From Syntrophaceae bacterium (GTDB taxonomy: Bacteria; Desulfobacterota; Syntrophia; Syntrophales; UBA5619): a DNA stretch of 17,433 bases. Positions 6,903 to 15,819 of this stretch are shown here, in pieces. Both the position numbers and the translations under genes were made by a program. Each line of letters starts with the position of its first letter. Within the stretch, counting starts at the first letter, position 1. The notes under the pieces were generated by a model. The model was not told where the DNA came from, did not search any database, and saw only the letters and a list, made by a program, of their open reading frames with translations. The stretch covers positions 1 to 17,433 of the forward strand of contig JAHFBU010000006.1 in the NCBI GenBank assembly GCA_023249795.1, given 5' to 3'.

Positions 6903-9900
6903 ATGAAACATTCTGATTTTGTTCATCTTCACGTTCATACGCAATACAGTCTCTTAGATGGCACAATTCGTCTCGACGATCTTTTCCAGCGGGCGAAGGA
7001 ATATCAGATGCCCGCTGTTGCCATGACCGATCATGGCAATCTCTACGGAGCAATCGATTTTTACAAACACGCCTATAAGTACGGGATCAAACCGATCATC
7101 GGCTGCGAACTTTACGTGGCGCCAAAGAACCGCTTCGACAAGGCCGGCTATGGAATTGGTGAAGCGGCTAATCACCTGATCGTTCTGGTTCGCAACATGC
7201 AAGGTTACCGGAATCTCATGAAATTATCGACCGCAGGATTTCTGGATGGTTTTTACTACCGGCCGCGGGTGGACAAGGAGATTCTGAAACAATATCACGA
7301 AGGATTGATCGGCATGAGCGCCTGCCTTCACGGCGAAATTGCGTCCCATCTGCTGCACGGAAATTCCGAAGAGGCTTGCCGCGTGGCCGAACAATACCGC
7401 GATATTTTTGGCGAAGGCAATTTCTTCATCGAAATCATGGAAAACGGCCTTCCCGAACAGAAGAAGGCCAATGAGGGATTGATTGATCTCGGCAGCAGAC
7501 TTGGGTTGCCCTTGGTGGCGACGAATGATTGCCATTATTTGAAACAGGAAGACGCCGAGGCACATGAGGTTTTGCTTTGTATTCAGACAGGTAAAACCGT
7601 TGAAGACGTGGACAGGATGCGGTTTGGAACAGATCAGTTTTATTTCCGTTCCCCTGATGAAATGAAACAACTATTCTCATACTGCCCAGAAGCTATCGAA
7701 AATACGGTCCAAATCGCTGAACGATGCAACCTCTCTTTGGAATTCGGCAAGTTTTTTCTGCCCAACTTTGAAATCGAAGCTGATGAAACACTGGATCAAC
7801 GCCTGAAAAAAGAAGCGAAGGAAGGTCTCGCAACGCTTCTGCCGAATATTCTTTGCGGGAAAAAGGAAGATCTTCGGGAGGTTTATGAAAAGAGGCTTCA
7901 GCAGGAATTGGAAATGATCCGTTCGATGGGCTTTGCCGGTTATTTCTTAATCGTTTCGGATTTCATACATTATGCGAAAAAGAAAAATATTCCGGTCGGC
8001 CCGGGCAGGGGCTCGGCCGCTGGCAGTCTTGTGGCCTATGCGATCGGGATTACTGGAATTGATCCTATCCGTTATAACCTGTTTTTCGAGAGATTCCTCA
8101 ATCCTGACCGGATAACGATGCCGGACATTGATACCGATTTCTGCCCGGAGGGAAGGGATGAAATCATCCGATATGTAACGCAGAAATACGGAAGCGACAA
8201 GGTATCCCAGATCATCACCTTCGGGAAGATGCAGGCAAGAGCTGTCATTCGCGATGTCGGTAGGGCGATGAACATATCATATGGCGAGGTGGACCGTATC
8301 GCTAAGCTGATTCCCAATGTTCTCAATATCAAATTAGAGGAGGCGATTAGAAGGGAACCCCGACTTCAGGAAGAGCAAAACAGCAATTCGCGGATCAAGA
8401 AACTTCTCGATCTTTCCCTGGCGCTGGAAGGGCTGAACCGTCATTCCTCGACCCATGCCGCTGGTGTTGTGATCTCGGATCTGCCTCTGGTTGATCGAGT
8501 GCCGCTGTGTAAGAGTCCCAAGGAGGATGTTGTTACGCAGTTTGCCATGAACGACATATCAGATGTCGGACTGACGAAATTCGATTTTCTCGGACTGAAA
8601 ACCCTGACGGTCATTAAGGACGCGCTTAGCTTCATACGTGAAGGCCGAGGGGAGCTGCTTAATATCGACAAGCTGCTGCTCAATGACCGGCAGACCTATG
8701 AATTGCTCATGCGCGGCGATACCGATGGAATTTTTCAGCTTGAAAGCTCCGGCATGAAGGATGTCCTGATTCGGATGAAGCCGGACTGTATCGAGGATGT
8801 CATCGCCTTGATTGCCCTTTATCGTCCGGGTCCTATGGACAATATTCCCGAATTTATTTCCAGAAAGCAGGGCAAAACAAAGATGTTCTACGAGGTTCCC
8901 GAGTTGGAGGCAATCCTGAAGGAGACCTACGGTGTCATCGTCTATCAGGAACAGGTGATGCAGATCGCCGTCGCCATTGGCGGGTATGCCCTTTCCGAGG
9001 CGGATACCCTTCGCAAGATCATGAGCAAGAAAAAGACCGAGGAGATGGAAAGCAAGGAGAAACCGAAGTTTTTGGAAGGGGCACGGAAGAAAAGAATCGA
9101 CGAGGCCAAGGCCTCAAGAATCTGGGAACAGATGGAAACCTTCGGGAAATACGGTTTCAACAAGTCGCACAGCACGGCCTATGCAATCATTTCCTATCAG
9201 ACCGCCTATCTGAAGACCCACTATCCAGTGGAATTCATGGCGGCGTTGCTGACCAGCGAAAAGGACAGCCGAGACAAGATCATCAGCCACATCGGCAGCT
9301 GTCGCGAGATGGGGATCAATGTTCTTCCACCCGACATCAATGAATCCAAAAGTGATTTTAGCGTTGTGGGGGAGCATATCCGTTTCGGTCTTGCGGCCGT
9401 CAAGAATGTTGGCGTTTCTGCGATCGATTCGATTATTGCCGTCCGTGAATCCGGAGGACCGTTCCGGTCCATTATTGATTTTTGCGATCGGGTTGATTCG
9501 CGAAAAGCGAATAAAAGAATGCTCGAAAGTCTGATCAAGTGCGGGGCCTTTGACTCTACGGGGCATAAAAGACGGCAGTTGATGACCTGTTGCGAAGAGA
9601 TTATGGACAAAGCTCAGAAGCACCAGAGGGAAAGGGCAAGCGGTCAGGCGAACCTTCTGGATCAGTTCGAACGGACGGACCGAATGGCCGAAAACGGGGG
9701 AAACTCAGATGCCAGCCTTGCCGACATAGCTGAGTGGGATCATAAGCAACTTCTGGCGAACGAGAAGGAGACGATTGGTTTTTACATTACGGGGCACCCC
9801 CTGTCGCGCTATGCCGATCGTCTGCCGATAATTGTGACGGCTGATTCTTCTAACCTTGGAGCCAGGAAGGATCAGGAAACCCTGGTCCTGGCCGGCATCG

Positions 9901-10373
9901 TTAGCAGTATTCGTGAGGTGCAAACGCGGCGGAAAGAAACGATGGCGTATGCCACATTGGAGGATCTTAAGGGCTCCTATAATGTCATCTTTTTTCCCGA
10001 GATGTATAAGAGCAACTACGAGATTCTTCATGGAGAAGAACCGCTTCTCCTGAAGGGAACCGTCGACGTTGGGGAGGACAGCGTTAAGGTGATCGCCACA
10101 GAAGCAACACTTTTGGCCACAGCTGCCGAAAAAATAAACCATTCGGTGGTCTATTTTACGATGGTCGCGAACGGACTTACCGCCGAGAATGTCGAAGCAC
10201 TCTGCCGATGTCTTCAACACTACAGTGGAAAGCAAGAGGGATATCTCAGGCTTGTTGAGGAGAACAGCGAGACGCTGATCTATCTTGGTGAGGATTTGAA
10301 ACTGGATCTGACCCTTTCGCTGAAAACAGAAGCCGAGCGGATTCTAGGGTTAGGTACGGTACAATTTGCTTAG
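6903..10373 (+). CDS. dnaE: DNA polymerase III alpha subunit
   Basis: This is the catalytic subunit of the replicative polymerase, 1156 residues, close to the usual size. An N-terminal PHP domain (from H10/H12 of HLHVHTQYS) is followed by the C-family polymerase core with catalytic aspartates D408 and D410 (PDIDTDF) and D561 (KFDFLGL), the signature PVGPGRGSAAGSLVAYA, and FNKSHSTAYA. A beta-clamp-binding-like motif QANLL begins at Q915, and an OB-fold (about 990-1070) follows. The PHP domain retains the full ligand set (HxH, TDH, CE, NH, AC, NDCH), unlike E. coli DnaE, so it may be an active metal-dependent exonuclease. The ATG lies 1 bp after the guaB stop without a good Shine-Dalgarno, suggesting translational coupling. 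Confidence 0.97.
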   Translation: MKHSDFVHLHVHTQYSLLDGTIRLDDLFQRAKEYQMPAVAMTDHGNLYGAIDFYKHAYKYGIKPIIGCELYVAPKNRFDKAGYGIGEAANHLIVLVRNMQGYRNLMKLSTAGFLDGFYYRPRVDKEILKQYHEGLIGMSACLHGEIASHLLHGNSEEACRVAEQYRDIFGEGNFFIEIMENGLPEQKKANEGLIDLGSRLGLPLVATNDCHYLKQEDAEAHEVLLCIQTGKTVEDVDRMRFGTDQFYFRSPDEMKQLFSYCPEAIENTVQIAERCNLSLEFGKFFLPNFEIEADETLDQRLKKEAKEGLATLLPNILCGKKEDLREVYEKRLQQELEMIRSMGFAGYFLIVSDFIHYAKKKNIPVGPGRGSAAGSLVAYAIGITGIDPIRYNLFFERFLNPDRITMPDIDTDFCPEGRDEIIRYVTQKYGSDKVSQIITFGKMQARAVIRDVGRAMNISYGEVDRIAKLIPNVLNIKLEEAIRREPRLQEEQNSNSRIKKLLDLSLALEGLNRHSSTHAAGVVISDLPLVDRVPLCKSPKEDVVTQFAMNDISDVGLTKFDFLGLKTLTVIKDALSFIREGRGELLNIDKLLLNDRQTYELLMRGDTDGIFQLESSGMKDVLIRMKPDCIEDVIALIALYRPGPMDNIPEFISRKQGKTKMFYEVPELEAILKETYGVIVYQEQVMQIAVAIGGYALSEADTLRKIMSKKKTEEMESKEKPKFLEGARKKRIDEAKASRIWEQMETFGKYGFNKSHSTAYAIISYQTAYLKTHYPVEFMAALLTSEKDSRDKIISHIGSCREMGINVLPPDINESKSDFSVVGEHIRFGLAAVKNVGVSAIDSIIAVRESGGPFRSIIDFCDRVDSRKANKRMLESLIKCGAFDSTGHKRRQLMTCCEEIMDKAQKHQRERASGQANLLDQFERTDRMAENGGNSDASLADIAEWDHKQLLANEKETIGFYITGHPLSRYADRLPIIVTADSSNLGARKDQETLVLAGIVSSIREVQTRRKETMAYATLEDLKGSYNVIFFPEMYKSNYEILHGEEPLLLKGTVDVGEDSVKVIATEATLLATAAEKINHSVVYFTMVANGLTAENVEALCRCLQHYSGKQEGYLRLVEENSETLIYLGEDLKLDLTLSLKTEAERILGLGTVQFA

Positions 10374-10392
10374 CTCCCGAACGGGCCTCGAC

Positions 10393-11133
10393 ATGAATCG
10401 GAACCCTGCGGACTACCGCGAACGGACATATCGTAAGGGTATCTTAAAGAATGACTTGAAGGTATTCAATGTTACTGTCCGAGAAACTGACCTTCTTGTC
10501 AGCGCTGATTCCGACCTGTCTCAAATCACTCTCACCTCCGTTCAAAGGATTCGTTCTTCTCTTGGTTCTTATATCGCTGCGCATCCTGATTTTTTGACAT
10601 CCCTGGTTCCGATTTCATATGATGAATTTGCTCCAGAAATTGTCCGCGACATGATGAAGGCGTCCGTAAAGGCGGGGGTTGGTCCTATGGCGGCTGTTGC
10701 GGGCGCCGTTGCGGAGCATGTTGGGCGTGATCTTCTACCACATAGTCGCAATGTGATTATCGAAAACGGCGGCGATATCTACTTGAAGTCAATGGATGAT
10801 GTGAACATCGGCCTTTTTGCAGGAAGATCGCCCTTGTCCGATCGGGTGTTGATCAAGGTCCGAAACGTGCAGATGCCTCTCGGCATCTGCACGTCATCTG
10901 CAACGGTAGGGCATTCCTTGAGTTTCGGGTGCGCGGATGCATGCTGTGTCAAGTCCGGCTCGGTTGCACTCGCAGATGCGGCGGCTACGGCAGTCGGGAA
11001 TCTTGTCAAATCGAAGAGGGATCTTCGGAATGCCCTGAAAGCCGGTATGGCAATAGAGGGAGTGTTGGGGATCATAATCATCGTCGGAGATCAATTGGGT
11101 GTGATGGGTGATATTGAACTGGTTGGAAACTAA
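10393..11133 (+). CDS. UPF0280 (COG2122) family protein, ApbE-superfamily-like
   Basis: The product (246 residues from ATG 10393) matches UPF0280: YRERTYRKG near the N-terminus, GPMAAVAGAVAEHVGRDLL, NVIIENGGDIYL, MPLGICTSSATVGHSLSFG and a C-terminal hydrophobic GVLGIIIIVGDQLG. The family resembles the ApbE flavin-transferase fold, but its chemistry is unsettled. COG2122 proteins have been linked, as I recall from work in methanogens, to sulfide-dependent homocysteine synthesis from aspartate semialdehyde in anaerobes; that role here is inference. The frame also opens at TTG 10366, which would overlap dnaE by 8 bp. Neither start has a strong Shine-Dalgarno, so the start is uncertain. It is the last gene of the dtd-guaB-dnaE run and contains a striking hairpin at 10865-10894. 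Confidence 0.88.
   Translation: MNRNPADYRERTYRKGILKNDLKVFNVTVRETDLLVSADSDLSQITLTSVQRIRSSLGSYIAAHPDFLTSLVPISYDEFAPEIVRDMMKASVKAGVGPMAAVAGAVAEHVGRDLLPHSRNVIIENGGDIYLKSMDDVNIGLFAGRSPLSDRVLIKVRNVQMPLGICTSSATVGHSLSFGCADACCVKSGSVALADAAATAVGNLVKSKRDLRNALKAGMAIEGVLGIIIIVGDQLGVMGDIELVGN
10865..10894. repeat. 13-bp perfect hairpin inside the UPF0280 gene
   Basis: ACGTGCAGATGCC (10865-10877) and GGCATCTGCACGT (10882-10894) are exact complements around the tetraloop TCTC. The segment codes for NVQMPLGIC, part of a conserved motif, so the pairing must coexist with protein constraint. No T-tract follows, so termination is unlikely. A stable mRNA stem or a DNA-binding dyad is possible. Confidence 0.6.
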
Positions 11134-11254
11134 TCTGACAACATGCTTTTACTCTTTTCCGTTGGTTAGTTTACATAACATATCTTATAGGACTTTCAGA
11201 AAACGATTGCTTCTTTGGAACAATCCGGCAATCTGCCATCGCCTTCATAAAGCA

Positions 11255-12202
11255 TTATATCCCTTCCTTGGCCAGCTCCTTGATCAGTTGGAGCTGCTTC
11301 TCATTGACCTTTCGGGGGACTTCGATGCTGATCTTCACAAACTGGTCCCCTTTGGAAGCCCCGGACCCCTTGAGACTGGGAACACCGTACCCTTTCATCC
11401 GGATTTTCGTTCCGCTCTGCGTTCCGACGGGGATCTTGATCCTTTTGATCGTTCCGTCGATTGTCGGCACCTCAATGCTGCTTCCCAAAACGGCCTGCGT
11501 GAAAGAAACCGCTTTTTCAATATGAATGTCGTTGCCGTCCCTGGCGAAAATCGGATGCGGAAGAACTGCTATGTTCAGGTATATATCGCCGTTAGGACCG
11601 CCGTGTACGCCGGGATATCCCTTACCGGCAAGCCTTAGCTTCTTTCCGGTACTGATTCCCGCCGGGATACTCACGCTAATTTCATGAACCTTCTCTTCCC
11701 GCTGAAGTGATAGCTTTTTCTCCGTGCCTGATACGGACTCTTCGAGTGTGATCGATATGTTATAATGAAGATCCTCTCCTTTATGGGGGGCTTCGTAATG
11801 AGGCTTTCCTTGTCCGAAGAGATCTCGAAATGAGTCGCCACCGGTGCTGAAGGTGTATCCGCCACGCCGGCCGGTGCCTCGGAATGTTCTTTCATTTCCC
11901 CCTGCGGCGTCGAATCCGAAATCACGAAGAATGTCGTTCAGATCGAAATTACGGAAAATATCTTCCTGGCTGTAACGTTGGCTGAACTGATCCGACCCGA
12001 CACTGTCATATTGTTTTCTTTTTTCCGGATCGCTCAGGACGGCGTAGGCTTCGCTGAGTTTCTTGAATTTTTCTTCCGCCTCTCGGTTGCCCGGATTCCG
12101 GTCAGGGTGAAACTTCAATGCCAGTTTTCGGTAGGCCTTTTTGATGGCCTCTGCATCACTGTTTTTATCAACACCCAACGTTTTATAATAATCGTCTGCC
12201 AT
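11255..12202 (-). CDS. CbpA-type DnaJ (Hsp40) co-chaperone
   Basis: This 315-residue protein has an N-terminal J domain (DYYKTLGVDKNSD...) with HPD at 32-34, the motif that stimulates the DnaK ATPase. A Gly/Phe-rich linker (about 88-130) and two beta-barrel client-binding domains follow (EDLHYNISITLEESVSG, then GNDIHIEKAVSFTQAVLG). It has no CxxCxGxG repeats, so it is a type II protein like CbpA or DnaJ2 rather than canonical DnaJ. The ATG at 12202 has only a distant AGAGG, 14 nt away. It lies 74 bp after iorB on the same strand and may be transcribed with it. I saw no CIRCE-like heat-shock operator. Its 3' end faces the UPF0280 gene across 121 bp with no clear terminator. Confidence 0.93.
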   Translation of the reverse strand: MADDYYKTLGVDKNSDAEAIKKAYRKLALKFHPDRNPGNREAEEKFKKLSEAYAVLSDPEKRKQYDSVGSDQFSQRYSQEDIFRNFDLNDILRDFGFDAAGGNERTFRGTGRRGGYTFSTGGDSFRDLFGQGKPHYEAPHKGEDLHYNISITLEESVSGTEKKLSLQREEKVHEISVSIPAGISTGKKLRLAGKGYPGVHGGPNGDIYLNIAVLPHPIFARDGNDIHIEKAVSFTQAVLGSSIEVPTIDGTIKRIKIPVGTQSGTKIRMKGYGVPSLKGSGASKGDQFVKISIEVPRKVNEKQLQLIKELAKEGI

Positions 12203-12276
12203 GCTATTTTCGCCAACCTCTTCTAAGGCTTTCAGTTATTTTCATCCTTGAAAAGGACTTCGTCAAGACGGGTTGT

Positions 12277-12855
12277 TCATTTAGCTCCTCTTCCCGAACA
12301 GAAGGCCTCCATGTTTGCGCTGATGAGTTTAGATGGGAATGACTCCTGCAGCACCTTTTCCCAGAGTTCCAGAGGGAGGTTAAGGCAAGAAGAAATCGCT
12401 CCGAGGAAGACCGTATTGACCGTGCGGATATTGCCTGCCCGGAGAGCGAGCGTTGCGGCATCTATGGATACGACCTTTACAAAATGTCGGCGGACCGTTT
12501 CCAAGACATTTGAGGGATAGAGGGCCTCCCCCAGATTGACGGCCGGCGGGAATATTTTTTCTGTATTCATAATCACCGTTCCTGATTCCTTAACATAATC
12601 CAGATAACGCAGTGTATCCATTTGTTCGAAGGAAACCAGGATATCAATATCATTTTTTTTGGCGAGCGGCGAATTGACCTTCTCACCATAACGGACATGG
12701 CTGGTCACGCATCCACCCCGCTGGGCCATGCCGTGCACCTCGCTCTTTTTTACGTCAAGACCAGCGGCCATAAAAACGCTGCAGAGAATATCGCTCGCGC
12801 GGAGGATTCCCTGCCCGCCTACACCGGCCAGCAATATCCCCTTGGTTTCGGTCAT
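12277..12855 (-). CDS. iorB: Indolepyruvate:ferredoxin oxidoreductase, beta subunit
   Basis: IorB is the gamma-domain-like partner of IorA in the thiamin-diphosphate enzyme that oxidatively decarboxylates aryl pyruvates to aryl-acetyl-CoA, reducing ferredoxin. The 192-residue product begins MTETKGILLAGVGGQGI, the family glycine motif, and carries SEVHGMAQRGGCVTSHVRYG, which is highly characteristic. The frame extends to 12918, but the ATG at 12855 follows GGAGGAGG and overlaps the iorA stop as ATGA, so it is clearly the start and is translationally coupled to iorA. Confidence 0.95.
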   Translation of the reverse strand: MTETKGILLAGVGGQGILRASDILCSVFMAAGLDVKKSEVHGMAQRGGCVTSHVRYGEKVNSPLAKKNDIDILVSFEQMDTLRYLDYVKESGTVIMNTEKIFPPAVNLGEALYPSNVLETVRRHFVKVVSIDAATLALRAGNIRTVNTVFLGAISSCLNLPLELWEKVLQESFPSKLISANMEAFCSGRGAK

Positions 12856-14654
12856 CCCTCCTCCTCCGCAATTGCACCGGATTTGCATACTTGCTCGCAG
12901 AGACCGCAGCCGACACAACGGTTTTGATCGATCACGGCGACCCCATCCCTGCTTCCATTTCCTTCTGTTTCCTTTGTTCGGCTGTCTGACTCATTTTCTA
13001 CTGCTGTCCAGGCGATGGGAGGACAGCCGAGGCCGAGGCAAAGGCGGCAGCCGATGCATTTTTTAGGATCGATCCGGAAGGATTTTCGCGAAGCAACCTT
13101 CTCCCTTTTGAAGAGCGCGCAGGCATGTCTGGAGACCACGACTGACGGACCTGGTCGCGCCAACTCTTCCTTAATAGCAATCCGAACGGCCTGCAGATCG
13201 TAGGGATCGACGATCCGGACACTTTCAATGCCCAATGTCTTCACCAGGGCAACAAGATCCACCCCCAGGGTCCTTTCTCCCTGAAGGGTAAAGCCGGTGG
13301 CGGGATGTTCCTGCATCCCTGTCATTGCGGTGGTCCGGTTGTCGCAGATAACGATCACGGCATCACTACGGTTGTAAGCCATGTTGAGCAGCGGCGTAAT
13401 CCCCGAGTGAAGAAATGTGGAATCGCCGATGACGCCGACGATCTTCCCCCTTCCCTTCTCGCCGAGGGCCTTACTCATCCCGTGGGCCATGCCGATGCTG
13501 GCGCCCATGCAGATGCAGGAATGCATCCCCTCGAGGGGTTTCATGAAAGAGAGGGTGTAACAGCCGATGTCGCCGGTGACAAAAATCTTCAGTTTTCCAA
13601 GAACGTAAAAGAGTCCGCGGTGAGGACAGCCGGGACAGAGATTCGGCGGCCGGGGGGGGATCGGAATCTCTGGAAGAGAGCGTGCAGCCTTTCGGCTGCC
13701 CGTGATGGCCTGTTCGACAATTCCGGGATCAAACTCGCCGGTGTAGGGGAAGATCGCCTTTCCTGTGACCTCAATCCCCAAGGCGCGAATCTGTTCTTCG
13801 AGAAACGGATCCAGTTCCTCAATGACATAGATCTTCCGCACCCGTGCGGCGAAAGTTCGGATCATCTCGGCGGGGAGCGGATAGACCATGCCGAGTTTCA
13901 GATAAGAGAACTCCGGGAAAACATCCTTTGCGTAATGATATGATATCCCGGCTGTAATGATCCCAACGTCGGGACTGTTCAATTCCATGCGGTTTTCGGG
14001 AAAAGTTTCAGCGAAGGCTCGGAGATCCCGCATGCGGTCTTCGACGGCAATGCGCCTTTTACGGGCGTTCATGGGGACCATGACGAATTTTTCCGCATTG
14101 AAACGAATTGCAGTCCGGTCTTCCGTGATCCGTGGTTCGTCCAAGGCTACAACGGATTTCGAATGCGAAACCCGCGTGGTAGTACGCAGAAAGACCGGCG
14201 TATCAAAGTGCTCGCTCAGATCGAACGCCAGCTTGATAAACGCCTTGGCCTCCTGACTGTCCGCCGGTTCCAGCATCGGAATCTTCATGAATCGCGCGTA
14301 GTGCCGGTTGTCCTGTTCGTTCTGAGAGCTGTGCAGCGAAGGGTCGTCGGCGGTGATAACGACCAGGGCGCCGTTGGTGCCCGTATAGCTTGCGGTGAAC
14401 AGGGGATCGGCTGCCACATTGACGCCGACATGTTTCATCACGACCATCGCCTTGGCACCCGCCAGGGCCGCGCCAATCCCGACCTCCATGGCAACCTTCT
14501 CGTTCGGCGACCACTCCGCATAGACCCCCGGATAGTTCGCGAAAGTCTCCATGATTTCCGTGCTTGGTGTTCCCGGGTAACCGGCAGCAAATCTGGCCCC
14601 GCATTCAAAAGCGCCCCGAGCGATCGCCTCATTTCCCGACATCAGCTCTTTCAC
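12852..14654 (-). CDS. iorA: Indolepyruvate:ferredoxin oxidoreductase, alpha subunit
   Basis: This 600-residue subunit contains the pyrimidine-binding domain (SGNEAIARGAFECGARFAAG), the thiamin-diphosphate domain (CPGCPHRGLFYVLG, GDIGCYTLSF and GDSTFLHSGITPL, with the NRTTAMTGMQ loop) and a C-terminal two-[4Fe-4S] ferredoxin-like tail. The cluster ligands are C533, C536, C539, C544 and C580, C583, C586, C590; the CxxCxxCx4C spacing of the first set is typical of IorA. A hydrophilic linker (about 550-575) separates them. The enzyme serves aromatic amino-acid fermentation or, in reverse, synthesis from aryl acids in anaerobes. Translation starts at GTG 14654, preceded by AAGGGGTG; the next ATG, four codons in, has no such site. 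Confidence 0.96.
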   Translation of the reverse strand: MKELMSGNEAIARGAFECGARFAAGYPGTPSTEIMETFANYPGVYAEWSPNEKVAMEVGIGAALAGAKAMVVMKHVGVNVAADPLFTASYTGTNGALVVITADDPSLHSSQNEQDNRHYARFMKIPMLEPADSQEAKAFIKLAFDLSEHFDTPVFLRTTTRVSHSKSVVALDEPRITEDRTAIRFNAEKFVMVPMNARKRRIAVEDRMRDLRAFAETFPENRMELNSPDVGIITAGISYHYAKDVFPEFSYLKLGMVYPLPAEMIRTFAARVRKIYVIEELDPFLEEQIRALGIEVTGKAIFPYTGEFDPGIVEQAITGSRKAARSLPEIPIPPRPPNLCPGCPHRGLFYVLGKLKIFVTGDIGCYTLSFMKPLEGMHSCICMGASIGMAHGMSKALGEKGRGKIVGVIGDSTFLHSGITPLLNMAYNRSDAVIVICDNRTTAMTGMQEHPATGFTLQGERTLGVDLVALVKTLGIESVRIVDPYDLQAVRIAIKEELARPGPSVVVSRHACALFKREKVASRKSFRIDPKKCIGCRLCLGLGCPPIAWTAVENESDSRTKETEGNGSRDGVAVIDQNRCVGCGLCEQVCKSGAIAEEEG

Positions 14655-14710
14655 AAAACACCCCTTATCCGCTCATCCGGCAGCTTCCTGGAGTCCAAAC
14701 CCAGAGCGCA

Positions 14711-15385
14711 TCACCCCAAAGCGGAAATCTTTCTCTTCAGATACAGACTCATGAGTGGATCGATGGTCTTCCCCAGAGCTCTTTGGTAGAATTCCGAGGC
14801 TTTCACGGGTTGGTTCATTGCCTCATAAATCCTGGCAATGTTGGTGAAATTCAGGGCCTCAAAGGAAGACGCCGTGTTCGTTTTCATCGCTTTTTCATAA
14901 AATTCGAGCGCCTTGCTGAAAGCCATCTTTGCCTCCTGGCAGGCCCCCAGACCGCTGTAGGCAAGGGTAATCAGATCACTCCGCGGCGGTGCCTTTTTCA
15001 GGAAATCATTATAGGCGCCGATGGCGGCATCAAGCTCTCCTCGGCTTAAATAGAGATTTCCGAGACGGTAATGGGCGGTAACGGCCGCTCCGCTCCGCGG
15101 ATACTGGGTGATGAGTCCCTTGTATCCCTGAATTGACGCCGTGTCTCCGGATGACCCAGACTTCGCCGCCGTATCGGAGACGCGGTTGTAGAGCTTTCCT
15201 GCATTCATCTCGTAGTTCATCTGATAGAGGCGCCAGAAGCCGGTCAACAGGATGATCAGCAGGAAAATTCCCGCTGCGGCAAAGATCCGCACACGATGCT
15301 TTTCCACAAATGCCCGAATGCTGAGAAAGAAAATTTGCAGCTTATCAGGCTCAAGAAGTTCATTTTTATCCATTTTCGTTGCCAT
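14711..15385 (-). CDS. Membrane-anchored tetratricopeptide-repeat protein
   Basis: This 224-residue protein has a basic cytosolic N-terminus, one transmembrane segment (about 34-51, RIFAAAGIFLLIILLTGF) and TPR-like helices from about 85 onward (AHYRLGNLYLSRGELDAAIGAYNDFLKKAP, then AYSGLGACQEAKMAFSKALEFYEKA and FTNIARIYEAMNQPVKASEFYQRAL). The layout matches YfgM-like ancillary proteins, with TPRs in the periplasm probably acting as a protein-protein scaffold. The start at 15385 has AAGGAG 13 nt upstream, rather far; an alternative ATG at 15373 is no better. It begins 17 bp after the thioesterase stop and ends 56 bp before iorA. The partner is unknown. Confidence 0.82.
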   Translation of the reverse strand: MATKMDKNELLEPDKLQIFFLSIRAFVEKHRVRIFAAAGIFLLIILLTGFWRLYQMNYEMNAGKLYNRVSDTAAKSGSSGDTASIQGYKGLITQYPRSGAAVTAHYRLGNLYLSRGELDAAIGAYNDFLKKAPPRSDLITLAYSGLGACQEAKMAFSKALEFYEKAMKTNTASSFEALNFTNIARIYEAMNQPVKASEFYQRALGKTIDPLMSLYLKRKISALG

Positions 15386-15402
15386 GGGTTCGTCTTCGCT
15401 CC

Positions 15403-15819
15403 TTAAGGATTTTTGGGATAGTATGGTTTTATCCGGTCAGAAATCTGGATCGGGATCCGGACGATCTTCCCGTTCCTGTCCGTGCAGGCGTGAACCGTAT
15501 AACCCTCCGTCAAAAGATTTTCCCGGTTTTCGTCCCAGATACAGTAGGTGAATTTCATGCTGACCCATTTGACATGGGCAATCTCTGTTTCAACGAGAAC
15601 CAGATCGTCATAGCGCGCCGGAAGGTTATAGTGACAGTAGACCTCCGTCAGAGGCAGATTGAATCCGGCAGCCTCCATCTCCGAGTAGACAATTCCCATA
15701 TTCCGGAGAAGCTCGGTGCGTCCAATCTCAAACCAGCGGATATAGTTTGTGTGATATACGATGCCCATGGCATCGGTGTCAGCATAGATGGCTCGGATCT
15801 TAACGGGTGAACTGTTCAA
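15403..15819 (-). CDS. YbgC-like acyl-CoA thioesterase (hot-dog fold)
   Basis: This 138-residue 4-hydroxybenzoyl-CoA thioesterase family protein hydrolyses acyl-CoA thioesters. It shows the YbgC signature YADTDAMGIVYHTNYIRWFE with the catalytic Asp at D16, then GFNLPLTEVYCHYNLPARYDD and the late core strands. I place the start at TTG 15819: GGAGG (15827-15831) lies 7 nt before it, and the resulting length and N-terminus fit the family. An ATG at 15861 in the same frame has no Shine-Dalgarno and would overlap the preceding gene by 62 bp; the TTG start overlaps it by 20 bp. No tol-pal genes are adjacent, so the usual YbgC role in the Tol system is not indicated here. Confidence 0.9.
   Translation of the reverse strand: MNSSPVKIRAIYADTDAMGIVYHTNYIRWFEIGRTELLRNMGIVYSEMEAAGFNLPLTEVYCHYNLPARYDDLVLVETEIAHVKWVSMKFTYCIWDENRENLLTEGYTVHACTDRNGKIVRIPIQISDRIKPYYPKNP

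Noticed and set aside
6173..6904. 243-codon minus-strand open frame opposite guaB
   Set aside because: It is antisense to the conserved catalytic half of IMP dehydrogenase and shows no domain or start signal of its own.
11134..11254. Bidirectional terminator between the UPF0280 and DnaJ genes
   Set aside because: Only weak repeats were found (AAACTAA/TTAGTTT with a long loop; GGCA-GAT-TGCC), without a T-tract.
12203..12276. CIRCE or sigma-32 element before the dnaJ-like gene
   Set aside because: No TTAGCACTC-N9-GAGTGCTAA inverted repeat or heat-shock promoter is visible in the 74-bp gap.
12856..12918. Upstream extension of iorB to 12918
   Set aside because: It overlaps the ferredoxin-like tail of iorA; the ATGA start at 12855 with GGAGGAGG and the family N-terminus is clearly better.
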